Shown here: positions 1 to 9,600 of the stretch, piece after piece
Numbering within the stretch: the first letter of the stretch is position 1
Layout: every line of letters begins with the position of its first letter
Assembly (NCBI GenBank): GCA_947493995.1
Contig: CANLTJ010000004.1
Location: 186,001 to 250,000, forward strand
DNA: 64,000 nt
DNA from: an uncultured Arachnia sp.
GTDB lineage: Bacteria > Actinomycetota > Actinomycetes > Propionibacteriales > Propionibacteriaceae
Reading direction: 5' to 3'
Position numbers and translations under genes: made by a program
Notes under the pieces: model-generated
What the model saw: only the letters and a program-made list of their open reading frames with translations
The model's database searches: none
What the model was told of the DNA's origin: nothing

Positions 1-1141
1 CGGAGCGGATGCGCTCCAGCAGCTTGGCCCGAATGATGCAGCCGGCGCGCCAGATCTTGGCCACCTCCGACACGTCGATGTCCCAGCCGTACTCCTTCGA
101 CGCCATCCGGATCTCGTCGAGCCCCTGGGCGTAGGCCACCACTTTGCTCGACCACAACGCCTGCCGGATCTGCTCGATGAACGCATCGCGATCCTCGACG
201 TGCAGCTTCTGGTCCGGTCCGTCCAGCGCGGCCTGGGCGGCCTTGCGCAGCGACGGGTGGGAGGACACGGCGCGGGCGAACACGGACTCGGCAATGGTAT
301 TCAGAGGGGTCCCCAGCGTGAGACCACTCTGCACCGTCCACGTCCCCGTGCCCTTCATCCCCGCAGCATCGACGATGACCTCGACCAGTGGCTTGCCGGT
401 GCGGGCGTCCACCTTGCGCAGCACCTCGGAGGTGATCTCGATCAGGTAGGAATCCAGGTCACCGGTGTTCCAGGTTGCGAAGATGTCGGCCATCTCCCCA
501 TAGGTCAGGCCGAGTGCCTTGAGCAGCTCGTATGCCTCGCCGATCGCCTGGATGTCGGCATACTCGATGCCGTTGTGCACCATCTTGACGTAGTGGCCGG
601 CACCATCCGTGCCGATCCAGGTGCAGCACGGTTCCCCGTCGACGTGAGCGGAAATCTTCTCCAGAATGGGGCCGAGCGCTTCGTAGGACTCGCGTGATCC
701 ACCGGGCATGATCGACGGCCCCTCCAGCGCGCCCACCTCGCCACCGGAGATCCCGGCTCCCACGAAGTGAAGGCCCAGCTCGCGCAGCTTGCGTTCCCGG
801 CGTCGGGTGTCCTCGAACTGCGAATTGCCGCCGTCGACGACGATGTCTCCCTCCTCGAGGAGAGGAATGAGCGAGTCGATGACTGCATCGGTGCCGCGAC
901 CGGCCTTCACCATGGAGATGATCCTGCGAGGCCGTTCCAGGGAGGCGACGAAGTCCTCCAGTTCAGCGGCTGGCCGGAAATCCCCTTCACCACCGTGCTC
1001 TGCGACGACGGCCTCAGTCTTGGACGTGGTCCGGTTGTACAGCGCCACGCTGTAACCGTTGCGCGCAAGATTGCGTGCAAGGTTGGATCCCATCACAGCC
1101 ATGCCGATCACGCCGACGTCCGCTCGATTCTCTGGGCTCAT
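1..1141 (-). CDS. gnd: 6-phosphogluconate dehydrogenase, decarboxylating (5' part, cut by window edge)
   Basis: Oxidises 6-phosphogluconate to ribulose 5-phosphate and CO2 in the oxidative pentose phosphate pathway, in the cytoplasm. I translated this frame directly. It starts at ATG 1141 with MSPENRADVGVIGMAVMG, which contains the Rossmann dinucleotide motif GxAxMG. Further on come ISGGEVGALEGPSIMPGG and HNGIEYADIQA, the substrate-binding and catalytic Lys/Asn/Glu signatures of the family. About 380 codons are present and the frame stays open to base 1. Family members are about 470-485 residues, so roughly 100 C-terminal residues lie outside the window. The next gene downstream in coordinates is a divergent sugar importer. 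Confidence 0.96.
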   Translation of the reverse strand, partial: MSPENRADVGVIGMAVMGSNLARNLARNGYSVALYNRTTSKTEAVVAEHGGEGDFRPAAELEDFVASLERPRRIISMVKAGRGTDAVIDSLIPLLEEGDIVVDGGNSQFEDTRRRERKLRELGLHFVGAGISGGEVGALEGPSIMPGGSRESYEALGPILEKISAHVDGEPCCTWIGTDGAGHYVKMVHNGIEYADIQAIGEAYELLKALGLTYGEMADIFATWNTGDLDSYLIEITSEVLRKVDARTGKPLVEVIVDAAGMKGTGTWTVQSGLTLGTPLNTIAESVFARAVSSHPSLRKAAQAALDGPDQKLHVEDRDAFIEQIRQALWSSKVVAYAQGLDEIRMASKEYGWDIDVSEVAKIWRAGCIIRAKLLERIRS

Positions 1142-1420
1142 GGCTCTCCTTGTGGGGCGAAGGTGGTGGTTCAGATGCAGCTCCACACTAGTGGCGAAGT
1201 CCCTCCGAAGGGTAGGCGGGAATCTTCGTCGCGCGCTTCGTGGTCAGTTGCGGTGCGCCACCATACTGAGGAGGCAGTGCGCGCGGAGGCGGCATTGGGT
1301 GCATAGTGTCACGAGCAGATAACGATTCGCTCAATGAGGGCGGTTGTTTCGGCCCTAAACGACTATTTTCGCGCGCCAGCACTAGACATCAGACCAGTGA
1401 CTAGTAACCTCGCATCCAAG

Positions 1421-1434
1421 GAACGGATCCGTTC
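1421..1434. promoter_or_regulatory. Perfect 14-bp palindrome ahead of the sugar importer (candidate operator)
   Basis: GAACGGATCCGTTC is a perfect inverted repeat 22 bases before the ATG of the binding-protein gene and just before its ribosome binding site. Its position suits a repressor operator. The 315-base divergent gap between gnd and the importer (1142-1456) holds no gene that I can see. No regulator gene sits next to it, so the cognate protein is unknown. Confidence 0.45.
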
Positions 1435-1456
1435 ACCACGATGACCCGGAGGAACA

Positions 1457-2809
1457 ATGCCTGTTTTCCCGAAGCGCCTGATGACCACGGTGGGACTCCT
1501 GTCCGCTGCGGCCCTAGGCCTCACCGCCTGCGGTGGCTCTGCTGATCCAGAAGAGGCCCCCACGGACTCCACCACGGTTGAGTCCACCACGGAAGAAACG
1601 ACGACTGACGAAGTCGTCGAAATTGAGTACCTGCACCGTCTCCCCGATGGCGAGGGCATGACGCCCGTTGCCGACATCGTGCAGCGCTGGAACGACGAGA
1701 ACCCCAACATCCAGGTCACGTCGACCAAGTTCGATGGCGAAGCCCTGGAGATGATCACCAAGCTTGAGACCGACATCAACGCCAACAACGGCGTGTGTCT
1801 GGCCCAGCTCGGTTACAGCGAGGTTCCCGAGATGTTCGTCAAGGGCCTGACGATGGATGTCACCGAGTACGCCGAGCAGTACCGGGACAACTTCGGTGGC
1901 GCCTACGGCCAGATGACGGTCGGCGATCAGACCGTTGGTCTGCCCCAGGATTCGGGTCCGCTGATCTACATGTACAACGAGGCGGAGTTCGAGAACCTCG
2001 GCATCGAGGTTCCCACCAACGCTGAGGAGTTCATCGCAGCCGCACAGACCGCGGCCGCCGAGGGCAAGTACATCGCCGACTTCGAGGCCGACGAGGCCCA
2101 GAACTGGCTGTCCGGCCAGGCCGCCGGTGCGGGTGCTGTCTGGTACTCCTCCGAGAACGATGCGTGGGTCGTGAATGCTGACTCCGAGGAGTCCATGGTG
2201 ATCGCCGACTTCTGGCAGCAGTTGCTGGACGCGGACGCAACCCTGACCCACGACCGCTGGGGTGACGCCTACACGGCTGCTCTGGTGGACGGCACCCTTA
2301 TCGGCAACATCGCACCGGCCTGGGAAGTCGGCTTCGCGCTCGATCCGCTCGACGGAACCGAGTACGAGGGCCAGTGGCGCGTCGCCCAGCTGCCCCAGTT
2401 CGGTGACGAGCCCATGACCGGCCCCGACGGTGGTTCCGGTGTGGCAGTCATGAGGGGCTGCGAGTACCCGGAGCAGGCCATGGAGTTCAACAACTGGTTC
2501 AACACCCAGGTGGATGATCTCGCGACGCAGGGCCTCGTCCCCGCTGCTGCCGAGGCAGCCGAGACGCCCGAGAAGTGGAGCAGGCAGTTCGGTGGCCAGG
2601 ACGTGATGTCTGAGCTGGTGACGGCCAACGAGAACCTGAACGCGGACTTCGCCTACATCCCGGGCTTCTCCGCGGTGGGTCCGGAGATGACCCAGGCGGC
2701 AGCAGCGGCCGCCAGTGGTTCCGGCCAGGTGGCTGACGTGTTCACCGCCGCCCAGGAGGCGTCCATCGCATCACTTGAAGACGCTGGCCTGCCGGTGTCC
2801 GAAGGCTGA
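1457..2809 (+). CDS. ABC transporter sugar-binding lipoprotein
   Basis: Extracellular solute-binding protein of a carbohydrate ABC importer (family 1, MalE/UgpB type). The 450-residue protein begins with a lipoprotein signal peptide whose lipobox is LTAC, with Cys25 as the lipidated residue. A Thr/Glu/Ser-rich tether follows (residues about 30-52) before the periplasmic-binding-protein fold. A clear GGAGG lies 4 bases before the ATG. It is the first gene of a three-gene set with two permeases. A strong hairpin directly after it probably sets higher expression of the binding protein than of the permeases. There is no ATPase gene, as is common in actinobacteria where a shared MsiK-type ATPase serves several importers. 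The substrate cannot be read from the sequence. Confidence 0.93.
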   Translation: MPVFPKRLMTTVGLLSAAALGLTACGGSADPEEAPTDSTTVESTTEETTTDEVVEIEYLHRLPDGEGMTPVADIVQRWNDENPNIQVTSTKFDGEALEMITKLETDINANNGVCLAQLGYSEVPEMFVKGLTMDVTEYAEQYRDNFGGAYGQMTVGDQTVGLPQDSGPLIYMYNEAEFENLGIEVPTNAEEFIAAAQTAAAEGKYIADFEADEAQNWLSGQAAGAGAVWYSSENDAWVVNADSEESMVIADFWQQLLDADATLTHDRWGDAYTAALVDGTLIGNIAPAWEVGFALDPLDGTEYEGQWRVAQLPQFGDEPMTGPDGGSGVAVMRGCEYPEQAMEFNNWFNTQVDDLATQGLVPAAAEAAETPEKWSRQFGGQDVMSELVTANENLNADFAYIPGFSAVGPEMTQAAAAAASGSGQVADVFTAAQEASIASLEDAGLPVSEG

Positions 2810-2818
2810 TTGAATGTC

Positions 2819-2847
2819 GGGCCCGGAACCGCAATGGTTCCGGGCCC
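2819..2847 (+). terminator. Intra-operon hairpin after the binding-protein gene
   Basis: A 12-bp perfect stem (GGGCCCGGAACC at 2819-2830 and its complement at 2836-2847) has a five-base loop and is followed by GCTTTT. It sits between the binding-protein gene and the permease genes, so it is probably an attenuating or stabilising hairpin more than a full terminator. Confidence 0.7.
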
Positions 2848-2882
2848 GCTTTTCGTTTCCATACGTGAGGAGTCATTGATCA

Positions 2883-3827
2883 ATGTCGACCAAGGCTGAG
2901 GCCACTCCCACTCGCAGACGAGGAAGTCGTCAGGCGAGAAGTCAAGCGTTGTACGGCTGGGCATTTGCCGCGCCGTTCTTTTTGTTGTTCCTGTTGGTGT
3001 TCGCAGCACCCATCATCACGTCCATCCGCGCCGCCCTGTTCAGGAACCAGAGCTCCGGCGGCGGCCTCTTCGGTGGAGGCGAGCAGGTCGAGGTCTTCGT
3101 CGGTCTGGACAACTTCATCACCGCAGCCACGAACCCCGCTTTCTGGAGCGGCATTGGGCGTGTGGTGATCTTCGGCGTCTTCCAGATTCCCATCATGATC
3201 GGAATGGCGCTGATTCTGGCGCTGTTGCTCGACTCATACTTGGTCCGTCGGCCGGGTGCGTGGCGGTTGCTCTACTTCCTGCCCTATGCCATCCCCGGTC
3301 TGATCGCGGCGATCGTGTGGGGATACCTCTACCTGCCCGAGGTGTCACCGTTCGCGGACTATCTCGGAACCTTCAGGGGAGAACCGTTCTTCCTGGCACC
3401 GGGCATCGTGCTGGCTTCCATGGCGAACATGACCACCTGGACCTTCACCGGATACAACATGCTGATTTTCCTTGCAGCATTGCAGGCGATTCCGCACGAC
3501 CTCTATGAGGCGGCACGGATTGACGGAGCCACCGGTTTCCAGATCACCACCAGGGTCAAAATTCCTCTGGTGCGTGGGGCAGCCCTGTTGGCAGTGTTGC
3601 TCTCCATCGTCGGCACCATCCAGCTCTTCAACGAACCCACTGTCATCAAGTCCCTGGCGTCGTGGATGCCGGAGGACTACACGCCGATGATGATGGCCTA
3701 CGGCAGCATGTTCGGACGTGTGACGCCCTCGGGCGCCGGCCCTGCCTCGGCAGTCTCGATCCTGATGGCACTTGTTGCGGGAGTCCTGGCCGTCTTCTAC
3801 GCGCTGGCCCAACGAAAGGCGGACTGA
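2883..3827 (+). CDS. ABC transporter permease, MalF type
   Basis: Membrane component of the carbohydrate importer, partner of the permease that follows. The 314-residue protein has a short basic N-terminus and about six hydrophobic membrane segments. The EAA loop that docks the ATPase is visible as EAARIDGATGFQITTRVKIP near residues 210-230. GAGGAG about ten bases upstream supports the ATG at 2883. The gene ends three bases before the next permease start, so the two are co-translated. Confidence 0.93.
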   Translation: MSTKAEATPTRRRGSRQARSQALYGWAFAAPFFLLFLLVFAAPIITSIRAALFRNQSSGGGLFGGGEQVEVFVGLDNFITAATNPAFWSGIGRVVIFGVFQIPIMIGMALILALLLDSYLVRRPGAWRLLYFLPYAIPGLIAAIVWGYLYLPEVSPFADYLGTFRGEPFFLAPGIVLASMANMTTWTFTGYNMLIFLAALQAIPHDLYEAARIDGATGFQITTRVKIPLVRGAALLAVLLSIVGTIQLFNEPTVIKSLASWMPEDYTPMMMAYGSMFGRVTPSGAGPASAVSILMALVAGVLAVFYALAQRKAD

Positions 3828-3830
3828 ACC

Positions 3831-4739
3831 ATGGCAGTCAAGACCAAGACAACTCCCCAAGGGCTGGAGTACCGTCCCTCCATCGAGGATCAGCCGCCGC
3901 GCTCGGTGGCACCGTCGAAGTTTGCCCGAATCCTCACTCTGGTTGTGCTGGGTTTCGTGCTCCTGTACTTCCTGCTCCCCATCGTGTGGCTGATCATTGC
4001 GTCATCGAAGACGAACTCGGATCTCGTGAGCAGCTTCGGATTCTGGTTTGCCGACGTGAACTGGGGCTTCAACTGGGATGCCCTCATGGGATGGACCAGC
4101 AACCTCTTTCCCCGGTGGGTCTTCAACTCCGTGTTCTACTCCACCACCGCCGCGGCTGCGGGGACACTGATCTCGGTCGCCTGTGGCTACTCCATGGCGA
4201 AGTTCGTGTTCCCGGGCCGACGAGCCCTGCTCATCACCATCATGGCCGGTCTGCTGATGCCCATCGCCCTGCTGACAGTGCCGTTGTACGTGCTGTTCCT
4301 GCAGATGGGTCTGAGCAACACGATCTGGTCCATCATCATCCCGTCCATGGTCAGTCCGTTCGGGGTGTTCCTGGGCAACGTCTACGCAGACTCCTCCGTG
4401 CCGACGGAGCTGCTCGAAGCCGCCCGCATTGATGGTGCAGGCGAGGCCAGGATCTTCTTCACAATGGTGCTGCGCCTGCTGGCGCCCGCCATGGTGACGA
4501 TCTTCCTGTTCATTTTCGTGGCGACGTGGAACAACTTCCTGCTGCCGTTGATGATGATCTCCGACGACGCCCTGAAACCCGTGACCCTGGGTCTCTACGG
4601 CATGATGAGCTACTTCGCCCCCGACAAGGGCGCCGTGATGCTGGGCGCCCTGCTCGGCGTGATTCCGCTCATCCTGCTGTTCCTGGGGCTGCAACGATTC
4701 TGGCAGTCCGGGCTCGCGGCCGGTGCAGTCAAGGGCTGA
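3831..4739 (+). CDS. ABC transporter permease, MalG type
   Basis: Second membrane subunit of the same sugar importer. The 302-residue protein carries a cytoplasmic N-terminal stretch, about six membrane segments and the EAA motif EAARIDGAGEARIFFTMVLR. It follows the MalF-type permease at a three-base interval, and a strong rho-independent hairpin lies just after the stop, marking the end of the operon. No ATP-binding gene follows. Confidence 0.93.
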   Translation: MAVKTKTTPQGLEYRPSIEDQPPRSVAPSKFARILTLVVLGFVLLYFLLPIVWLIIASSKTNSDLVSSFGFWFADVNWGFNWDALMGWTSNLFPRWVFNSVFYSTTAAAAGTLISVACGYSMAKFVFPGRRALLITIMAGLLMPIALLTVPLYVLFLQMGLSNTIWSIIIPSMVSPFGVFLGNVYADSSVPTELLEAARIDGAGEARIFFTMVLRLLAPAMVTIFLFIFVATWNNFLLPLMMISDDALKPVTLGLYGMMSYFAPDKGAVMLGALLGVIPLILLFLGLQRFWQSGLAAGAVKG

Positions 4740-4761
4740 TTCACCCGCTGGTTCCCGTCAG

Positions 4762-4794
4762 GGCCCCCGATCGACATGGCCTCGGTCGGGGGCC
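4762..4794 (+). terminator. Rho-independent terminator of the sugar importer operon
   Basis: A 9-bp stem (GGCCCCCGA at 4762-4770, complement at 4786-4794) is followed by TTCTCGT. It lies 23 bases after the last permease stop and before the convergent PAP2 gene. Confidence 0.75.
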
Positions 4795-4821
4795 TTCTCG
4801 TGATGGGTGCTTCCGGGACCC

Positions 4822-5625
4822 TCAGTTGGCGCGGGTGTCCGGTTGCTGCCGGTTCGTCCCCTCGGCAGCGCGCCGTCGCTGGAGGAGAGCGGCAGCCACG
4901 ATGTGCGTCGTGATGATCACCGCGAGCCACGCACCCCCCAGCAGCCAGCCGGTCATCACGTCGGTCAGCCAGTGGTGGCCGAGGTACACGCGTGAGGCCC
5001 CCATCGTGAGTGCGTAGGCAGCTGCGAGGACCACGATGATGATCCGGGTTCTGCGGTTCCCGAAGTGGCGGAACAGCAGGTAGGCGATGATGCCACCCAC
5101 CACGACGGCGTTCAGTGCGTGCCCACTGGGGAAGGAGGGCGTGGACTCGAAGGGGGCGATGGCGTACTCCTGGGCGGGCCGCACCCTGCCGATGATGTCC
5201 TTGCCCACGAACGTCACGGTCAGGGAACCGATGGCGGCGGCGATCATGAGGGTGGCTGGGAGCCAGGATCGCCACAGCCAGCACATGATGGCCACCACAA
5301 TCGTGGCGATGATGGGTGACACGATCGGTCCGCCGATCTGTGTGTAGCCGCCAACCAGCGTGTTGAGCCACTCGGTTCGTGAGGCGACCATCGCCTCCAG
5401 AACGGGCTGATCCAGAAGCGCGAGGTCGTCGTTCTCCGTGACGCCCTCATAGATCTCGCCGGCGCCGAGAGTGAACAACCCCAGGACCAGAGCGCCGATG
5501 GCAGCCGGTAGGAGGATCGCTAGGTGTGGTCTCACCCGCTCCGGTAGCTTCTCCTCCACCGCCTCGACGGTGTTCTCGACGGCAGCCTTCGCTTTGTCCT
5601 TCAGTTCATCCGCGTCCCCGGCCAT
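4822..5625 (-). CDS. PAP2-family membrane phosphatase
   Basis: Membrane-bound phosphatidic-acid or polyprenyl-pyrophosphate type phosphatase. All three PAP2 signature blocks are present in order: KDIIGRVRP (K-x6-RP), PSGH within SFPSGHAL, and SRVYLGHHWLTD (SR-x5-H-x3-D). About six hydrophobic segments surround them. I chose the ATG at 5625 (MAGDADELKDKAK, 267 residues), which gives a charged, probably helical N-terminus before the first membrane segment. An upstream in-frame start exists 13 codons earlier, and neither has a convincing ribosome binding site. It could act in undecaprenyl pyrophosphate recycling or lipid metabolism. Confidence 0.88.
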   Translation of the reverse strand: MAGDADELKDKAKAAVENTVEAVEEKLPERVRPHLAILLPAAIGALVLGLFTLGAGEIYEGVTENDDLALLDQPVLEAMVASRTEWLNTLVGGYTQIGGPIVSPIIATIVVAIMCWLWRSWLPATLMIAAAIGSLTVTFVGKDIIGRVRPAQEYAIAPFESTPSFPSGHALNAVVVGGIIAYLLFRHFGNRRTRIIIVVLAAAYALTMGASRVYLGHHWLTDVMTGWLLGGAWLAVIITTHIVAAALLQRRRAAEGTNRQQPDTRAN

Positions 5626-5762
5626 GTGAACAAGCGTAGATGCAGAAGCAGCCGCCACGGTCAAAGACTACCGACGCGGAGGAGGGGACGACAGCCAGTG
5701 TCGGTGGTCCGGATCGCTCCCTGAGTGACCGCGCGGGGTGGAGCATCATCCGTACCGTTCCC

Positions 5763-5849
5763 TGCGTAGCCGCGCGACGAAGGCGTCGTTGTGAGCAGTC
5801 GCGTGACGAAGGCGTCGTCCTGAGCAGTCGCGTGACGAAGGAGCCGACG
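5763..5849. repeat. Three tandem 29-bp units in the gap upstream of the PAP2 gene
   Basis: Units at 5763-5791, 5792-5820 and 5821-5849 share the core CGTGACGAAGGCGTCGT. The second and third begin identically (TGAGCAGTCGCGTGACGAAG). The surrounding 5626-5917 stretch holds no gene. The repeat type resembles short intergenic repeats common in actinobacterial genomes. Confidence 0.75.
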
Positions 5850-5917
5850 TGTCGAAGGGCGCAATGAGGCGACAAGTAAGCAGTGTCGGCGTCGGCAGCT
5901 CCTGGTATCGAAGCCAT

Positions 5918-6226
5918 TCAGGGTCGTGGCTCCGGAAGATTGGCGGTTCTCCACTTCTTCCGTGCCAATGCGGGCAGATCTTCGAACCGACTCTCTATGA
6001 GCGCCCACTTCTTCTCCCGGCGCCATCCCTTGACCCGACGCTCGAATTCGTAGGCTTCCCCAATGTTGTCGAACTCCGCAGCGAACACGAGGGTCAGCGG
6101 TTTCCGAGTGCGGGTGAATGCATCGGCGACACCGGTGGCATGCTGAAACATGCGGTTGTCCAGATTCCTGGTGCTACCCACGTACAGCGCTCCGTCGCTG
6201 CACAGCAAGATGTACGTCCAGCTCAT
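5918..6226 (-). CDS. GIY-YIG nuclease family protein
   Basis: A 102-residue stand-alone GIY-YIG domain protein of the YhbQ/UPF0213 type. The first motif reads TYILLCSDGALYVGSTRNL, with the conserved Tyr pair and Arg. Later come the RRVKGWRREKKWALIE region and a conserved Glu. The biological role of these small proteins is not well settled; DNA repair or mobile-element origin have been suggested for relatives. It sits alone between repeat-rich gaps. Confidence 0.92.
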   Translation of the reverse strand: MSWTYILLCSDGALYVGSTRNLDNRMFQHATGVADAFTRTRKPLTLVFAAEFDNIGEAYEFERRVKGWRREKKWALIESRFEDLPALARKKWRTANLPEPRP

Positions 6227-6297
6227 ACAACCTACTTTGGGCGGACCATCGCCTTATTCAGCACTGTCCGGAAAGTCTGTGGACAACTTGAAAGGTG

Positions 6298-6580
6298 CCC
6301 TTCGATACGGCGGCGGTTCGTTCCTCACCGGCCGCCACTCAGGGATCGGAGAAGACGATCCGGTTTCCCGGCCTATGACATGTGTCAGGGCAAGGATCGG
6401 TTCCTGAGTGCCGCCGCGAGGAACGAGTGGCGGTGTATCGAAGGAAGTGGCGGTGTATCGAAGGAGCGGTGTTCGCTGTGTCGCCCTTCGATACGGCGGC
6501 GGTTCGTTCCTCACCGGCCGCCACTCAGGGATCGTGGAGCGGCGGCGGTTCGTTCGTCACCGGCCGCCACTCAGCGACCG
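6298..6580. repeat. Cluster of direct and inverted about 50-bp intergenic repeats
   Basis: The same roughly 50-bp element, beginning CCCTTCGATACGGCGGCGG and ending ACTCAGGGATCG, occurs at about 6298-6348 and 6484-6534. A shorter copy is at about 6541-6580. An inverted, diverged copy is at about 6398-6445, followed by a partial inverted copy to about 6467. No gene lies in the 6227-6648 gap. The arrangement resembles REP/BIME-like palindromic clusters downstream of genes. Confidence 0.8.
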
Positions 6581-6598
6581 CAGATGGATGTGCACAGA

Positions 6599-6638
6599 GC
6601 AGGAGGGGCGCCCGGCGACGGCCGGGCGCCCCTCCTGC
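6599..6638 (-). terminator. Very strong hairpin after the GH35 gene
   Basis: An 18-bp perfect stem (6599-6616 with 6621-6638) and a four-base loop GACG. It lies 10 bases past the stop codon of the beta-galactosidase gene read on the minus strand. There is no long T run, but its stability and place argue for a transcript end. Confidence 0.75.
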
Positions 6639-6648
6639 ATCGTCTCCG

Positions 6649-9600
6649 TCAGCTGAACAAAACGATGTTGTTCACGACCCATTTGTTGACCTGAGCATAG
6701 GTGTAGCTGCCGTCAGCCTGCTGTGTGGAGGCGACCGTGGTCGTCCAGATGTAGCTGCGGCATCCGTTGCGTCCCGTGGCGGGAGTGTCGCATTCAGTTC
6801 TCCACCTGCGACCGTCTGTGCTTCTCCACTCGCCGGTGTTGCCGAGCGGATTCTCGGCCCAGAGTCGGCGGGCCGACGGTAGGTAGGTCATAGTGTTGAA
6901 GACCCATCCGTTCTCCTTGACGAACCTGCCGTTCTGAAGACTCACAGTGGTTGCCCAGATCTCGGTGCGGCACCGCCACGTCTGCGAGTAGGGCTCACAG
7001 GTGGTGAACCACTGGCGGCCGTTGACCTCGTGGTAGCCGGGTGTGTTGTACACGGTGCGCTGCGACGGCGGGGTTGCAGTTCCTCCCGGTTGCGTGGGCG
7101 CGCCGGTTGGCTCGGTTGTCGCCGTCGGCGTGGTTGTGACGGTGGCCGTGGAGGTCGGGGTGATCGTGATGGTCGGATCGACAGTCGAGGTCACGGTGGT
7201 GATGGGCGTCACCGTGGTGGTGGGCGTCACTGTGGTTGTGACGGTGGCGGAGCTGGTCGGGCTCGTGGTGCTGTCGCCCACAGTCACCTCGACCCAGTCG
7301 CCCGTCGACAGGATCTGCCCGCTGACGGCGTCCACGAGCAGTGCGCGGACCTGGTGGACACCCAAGGTGTCGAGGACCTTGGAGGCCCCACCGACGGTGC
7401 CCTCGGTCTCGCCGGGAGCCATCCACTCGTACCGCAGTTCCGTGATCGCGCCATCACCCAGGACAGGTCGATCTGCCACTGTGGCGGCGGCTGTCACCTC
7501 CGTACCACTTTGGACCGTGGAGGAATCCACGGTGACGTTAGGAGCAGGCTGCTCCGGGTAGGCCGGAGCCTCGTTGGCCTCCATGTCGCCGGCGGCGCCG
7601 GTGGTGTTGTGATACGGCACCAGCCGGATGTCCTGCGGACCCATGTCGGCGGCCTTGGCGGCCACGACGACGGCGATCTCGTTGCTGCCCCTCGGGTTGA
7701 GGAACCCGGCCGGGATGGTGAACGAGTCCTGCGGTCCGACGTCACCGATGTAGATGCCGGTGTGCCAACCGTTGACATACATCATGACCTGCGCGCCGTC
7801 GGTACGGGTGGCCGCTGTGGGGCCGAACTTCTCGGACTCGATGTCGAGACGCCAGGCGACGTCCTGACCCTCGGGAACGTCCAGGTCCACGTCCGTGCGG
7901 TACCACGAGACACCGGGCTCGTCGGCCACCATGGTGGAGGCCTGCTCCCAATCGCTGTCCGGATAACCGGGAAGGTACCAGCCAGCACGCTCGCCGTAGA
8001 GTCCGCCGTTGTTGTAGGCGGTGCGAGCAGTGTCCGCGTCTCCCTCCGGGTGCTCGGCGCCCTGGATCCGCCACTCGACCGGACCGTCGGCGTTGAGTGA
8101 CGCCTCGTACAGGCCACGGTTCTGGCGGGAGAGACCGTTGTCGCTCCAGTCGAGGTTGTGGCCCAGGTTGTGCACCAGCACCGACACCACGACGTCCTCG
8201 CCCGCCGTCACGGCACCGGTGGGCGCCGGGACGCTGACGGTGGCGCCGGTGGCTCGTCGGGCGCCGGCGTACTCGCCGTTCACCCAGACCTGCATGAACG
8301 CCGGGTTCTCACCATGGCCGGGTACGCCGCTACCGCCGTTGCCGCGGAAGGTCAGAGTCGGATCGGACGTGGCTGCCGTGTAGTGCGCCCGGTACCAGAC
8401 GGATCCTTGGAAGAAGCCGTACCGGTTGGAGTCCAGCACCACGCCGTTGGAGCCCGGGCCCTGCTGGTTGTTGAGGCCGTTGGTGGCGTCGGCGATGGTC
8501 CAGCCGGAGTCGTCGAAATCGACGTCGATCTCCGGGTTCTCGTCGGCCGTGACCCACGTCAGGTCGGGCTCGGTCACCGGCTCAGGGGCCGGAGCAGTGC
8601 CGTTGATGCTCTCGCCGTTCCAGGTCCAGGAGGTGATGCCCTGCGGCAGCGTGACCGCCAGATCGGAGGCTTCGCTGACGGAACCGGTGATGTTGGCGAC
8701 TGTGCCGTCGAAGTGGACCGTGCGGACCACCTCGGCGCCGTCCACCCACACCATGTCGTTGCTGTCACCGCGGATGCCCTGAATGTGCCAGGCGTCGGCG
8801 GCGGCGTCACGGTCCATCATCCGCAACACCAGAACCGAGCTGTCGGCCTGGGTGAGCGTTACATCCACGGGATCGCCGTGGGTGTAGTTCAGACGCAGCT
8901 GTTCCGTATCAGCGTCGTAGGTGGACGTGACCCCGGCGGGGGCGTTCAACTCGTAACCGGCGTCCACGCGTAACACCGTCTCCCCGGCGTCGTTGGGATA
9001 CCCGACCAAGGTCTGCACCACCCCCGCGTCGGTTTCCAGCGGAGCGCCGAAGGGCTGTGAGGTGGTGTAGTACATGTCGTGGTCGCCGATCTTCATGTCG
9101 GCGGTGATGGCCAGCGCATCGCGACCATGGATCGTGAGCTTGGTGTCAGCCTGCTGCGGGATGCGGTCCCAGTTGACGGCATCCGTCGGCTCAGGCTCCG
9201 GGTCCGTTGCAGGGGTTTCCGGGTAGATCCGGAGTGCGTCCAGCGGCACGAAGGAGCCCTCCGAACCCGCGAAGCTGTCGCCGGTCACTTCGACTCGCAC
9301 GGTGTGTTCGCCCTGATCGAGGTCCATGGCGGAGAAGATGGTCTGCTGGGGATCTGCGTCTCCGGTGACCTCCTCCTCGGTCTGACCGACGAGGACATCG
9401 TCGATGTAGACATCTGCAGGTCCGTGGTTCACCGAGTACGGCGCGATGATATCGAAGCCCACTCCGTCGAAGGTGAACTCGTAGGAATCCCCGGCATTGG
9501 CCGAGTAGGTTTCATCTCCCATGTAGTCACCCGCGGTCCACCCCTTGTCGAAGGCGCGGGTCCAGTTGGAACCCTGGGAGCCCGTCGTACCCCACTGGGT

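Noticed and set aside
5763..5849. CRISPR array
   Set aside because: The 29-bp units are directly adjacent with no spacers, and no cas genes are in the window.
6641..6980. Homology of the C-terminal module to an LPxTG or type IX sorting signal
   Set aside because: The module is long, Cys-containing and without a terminal membrane span, and one copy sits at an N-terminus, so it is not a classical sorting signal.
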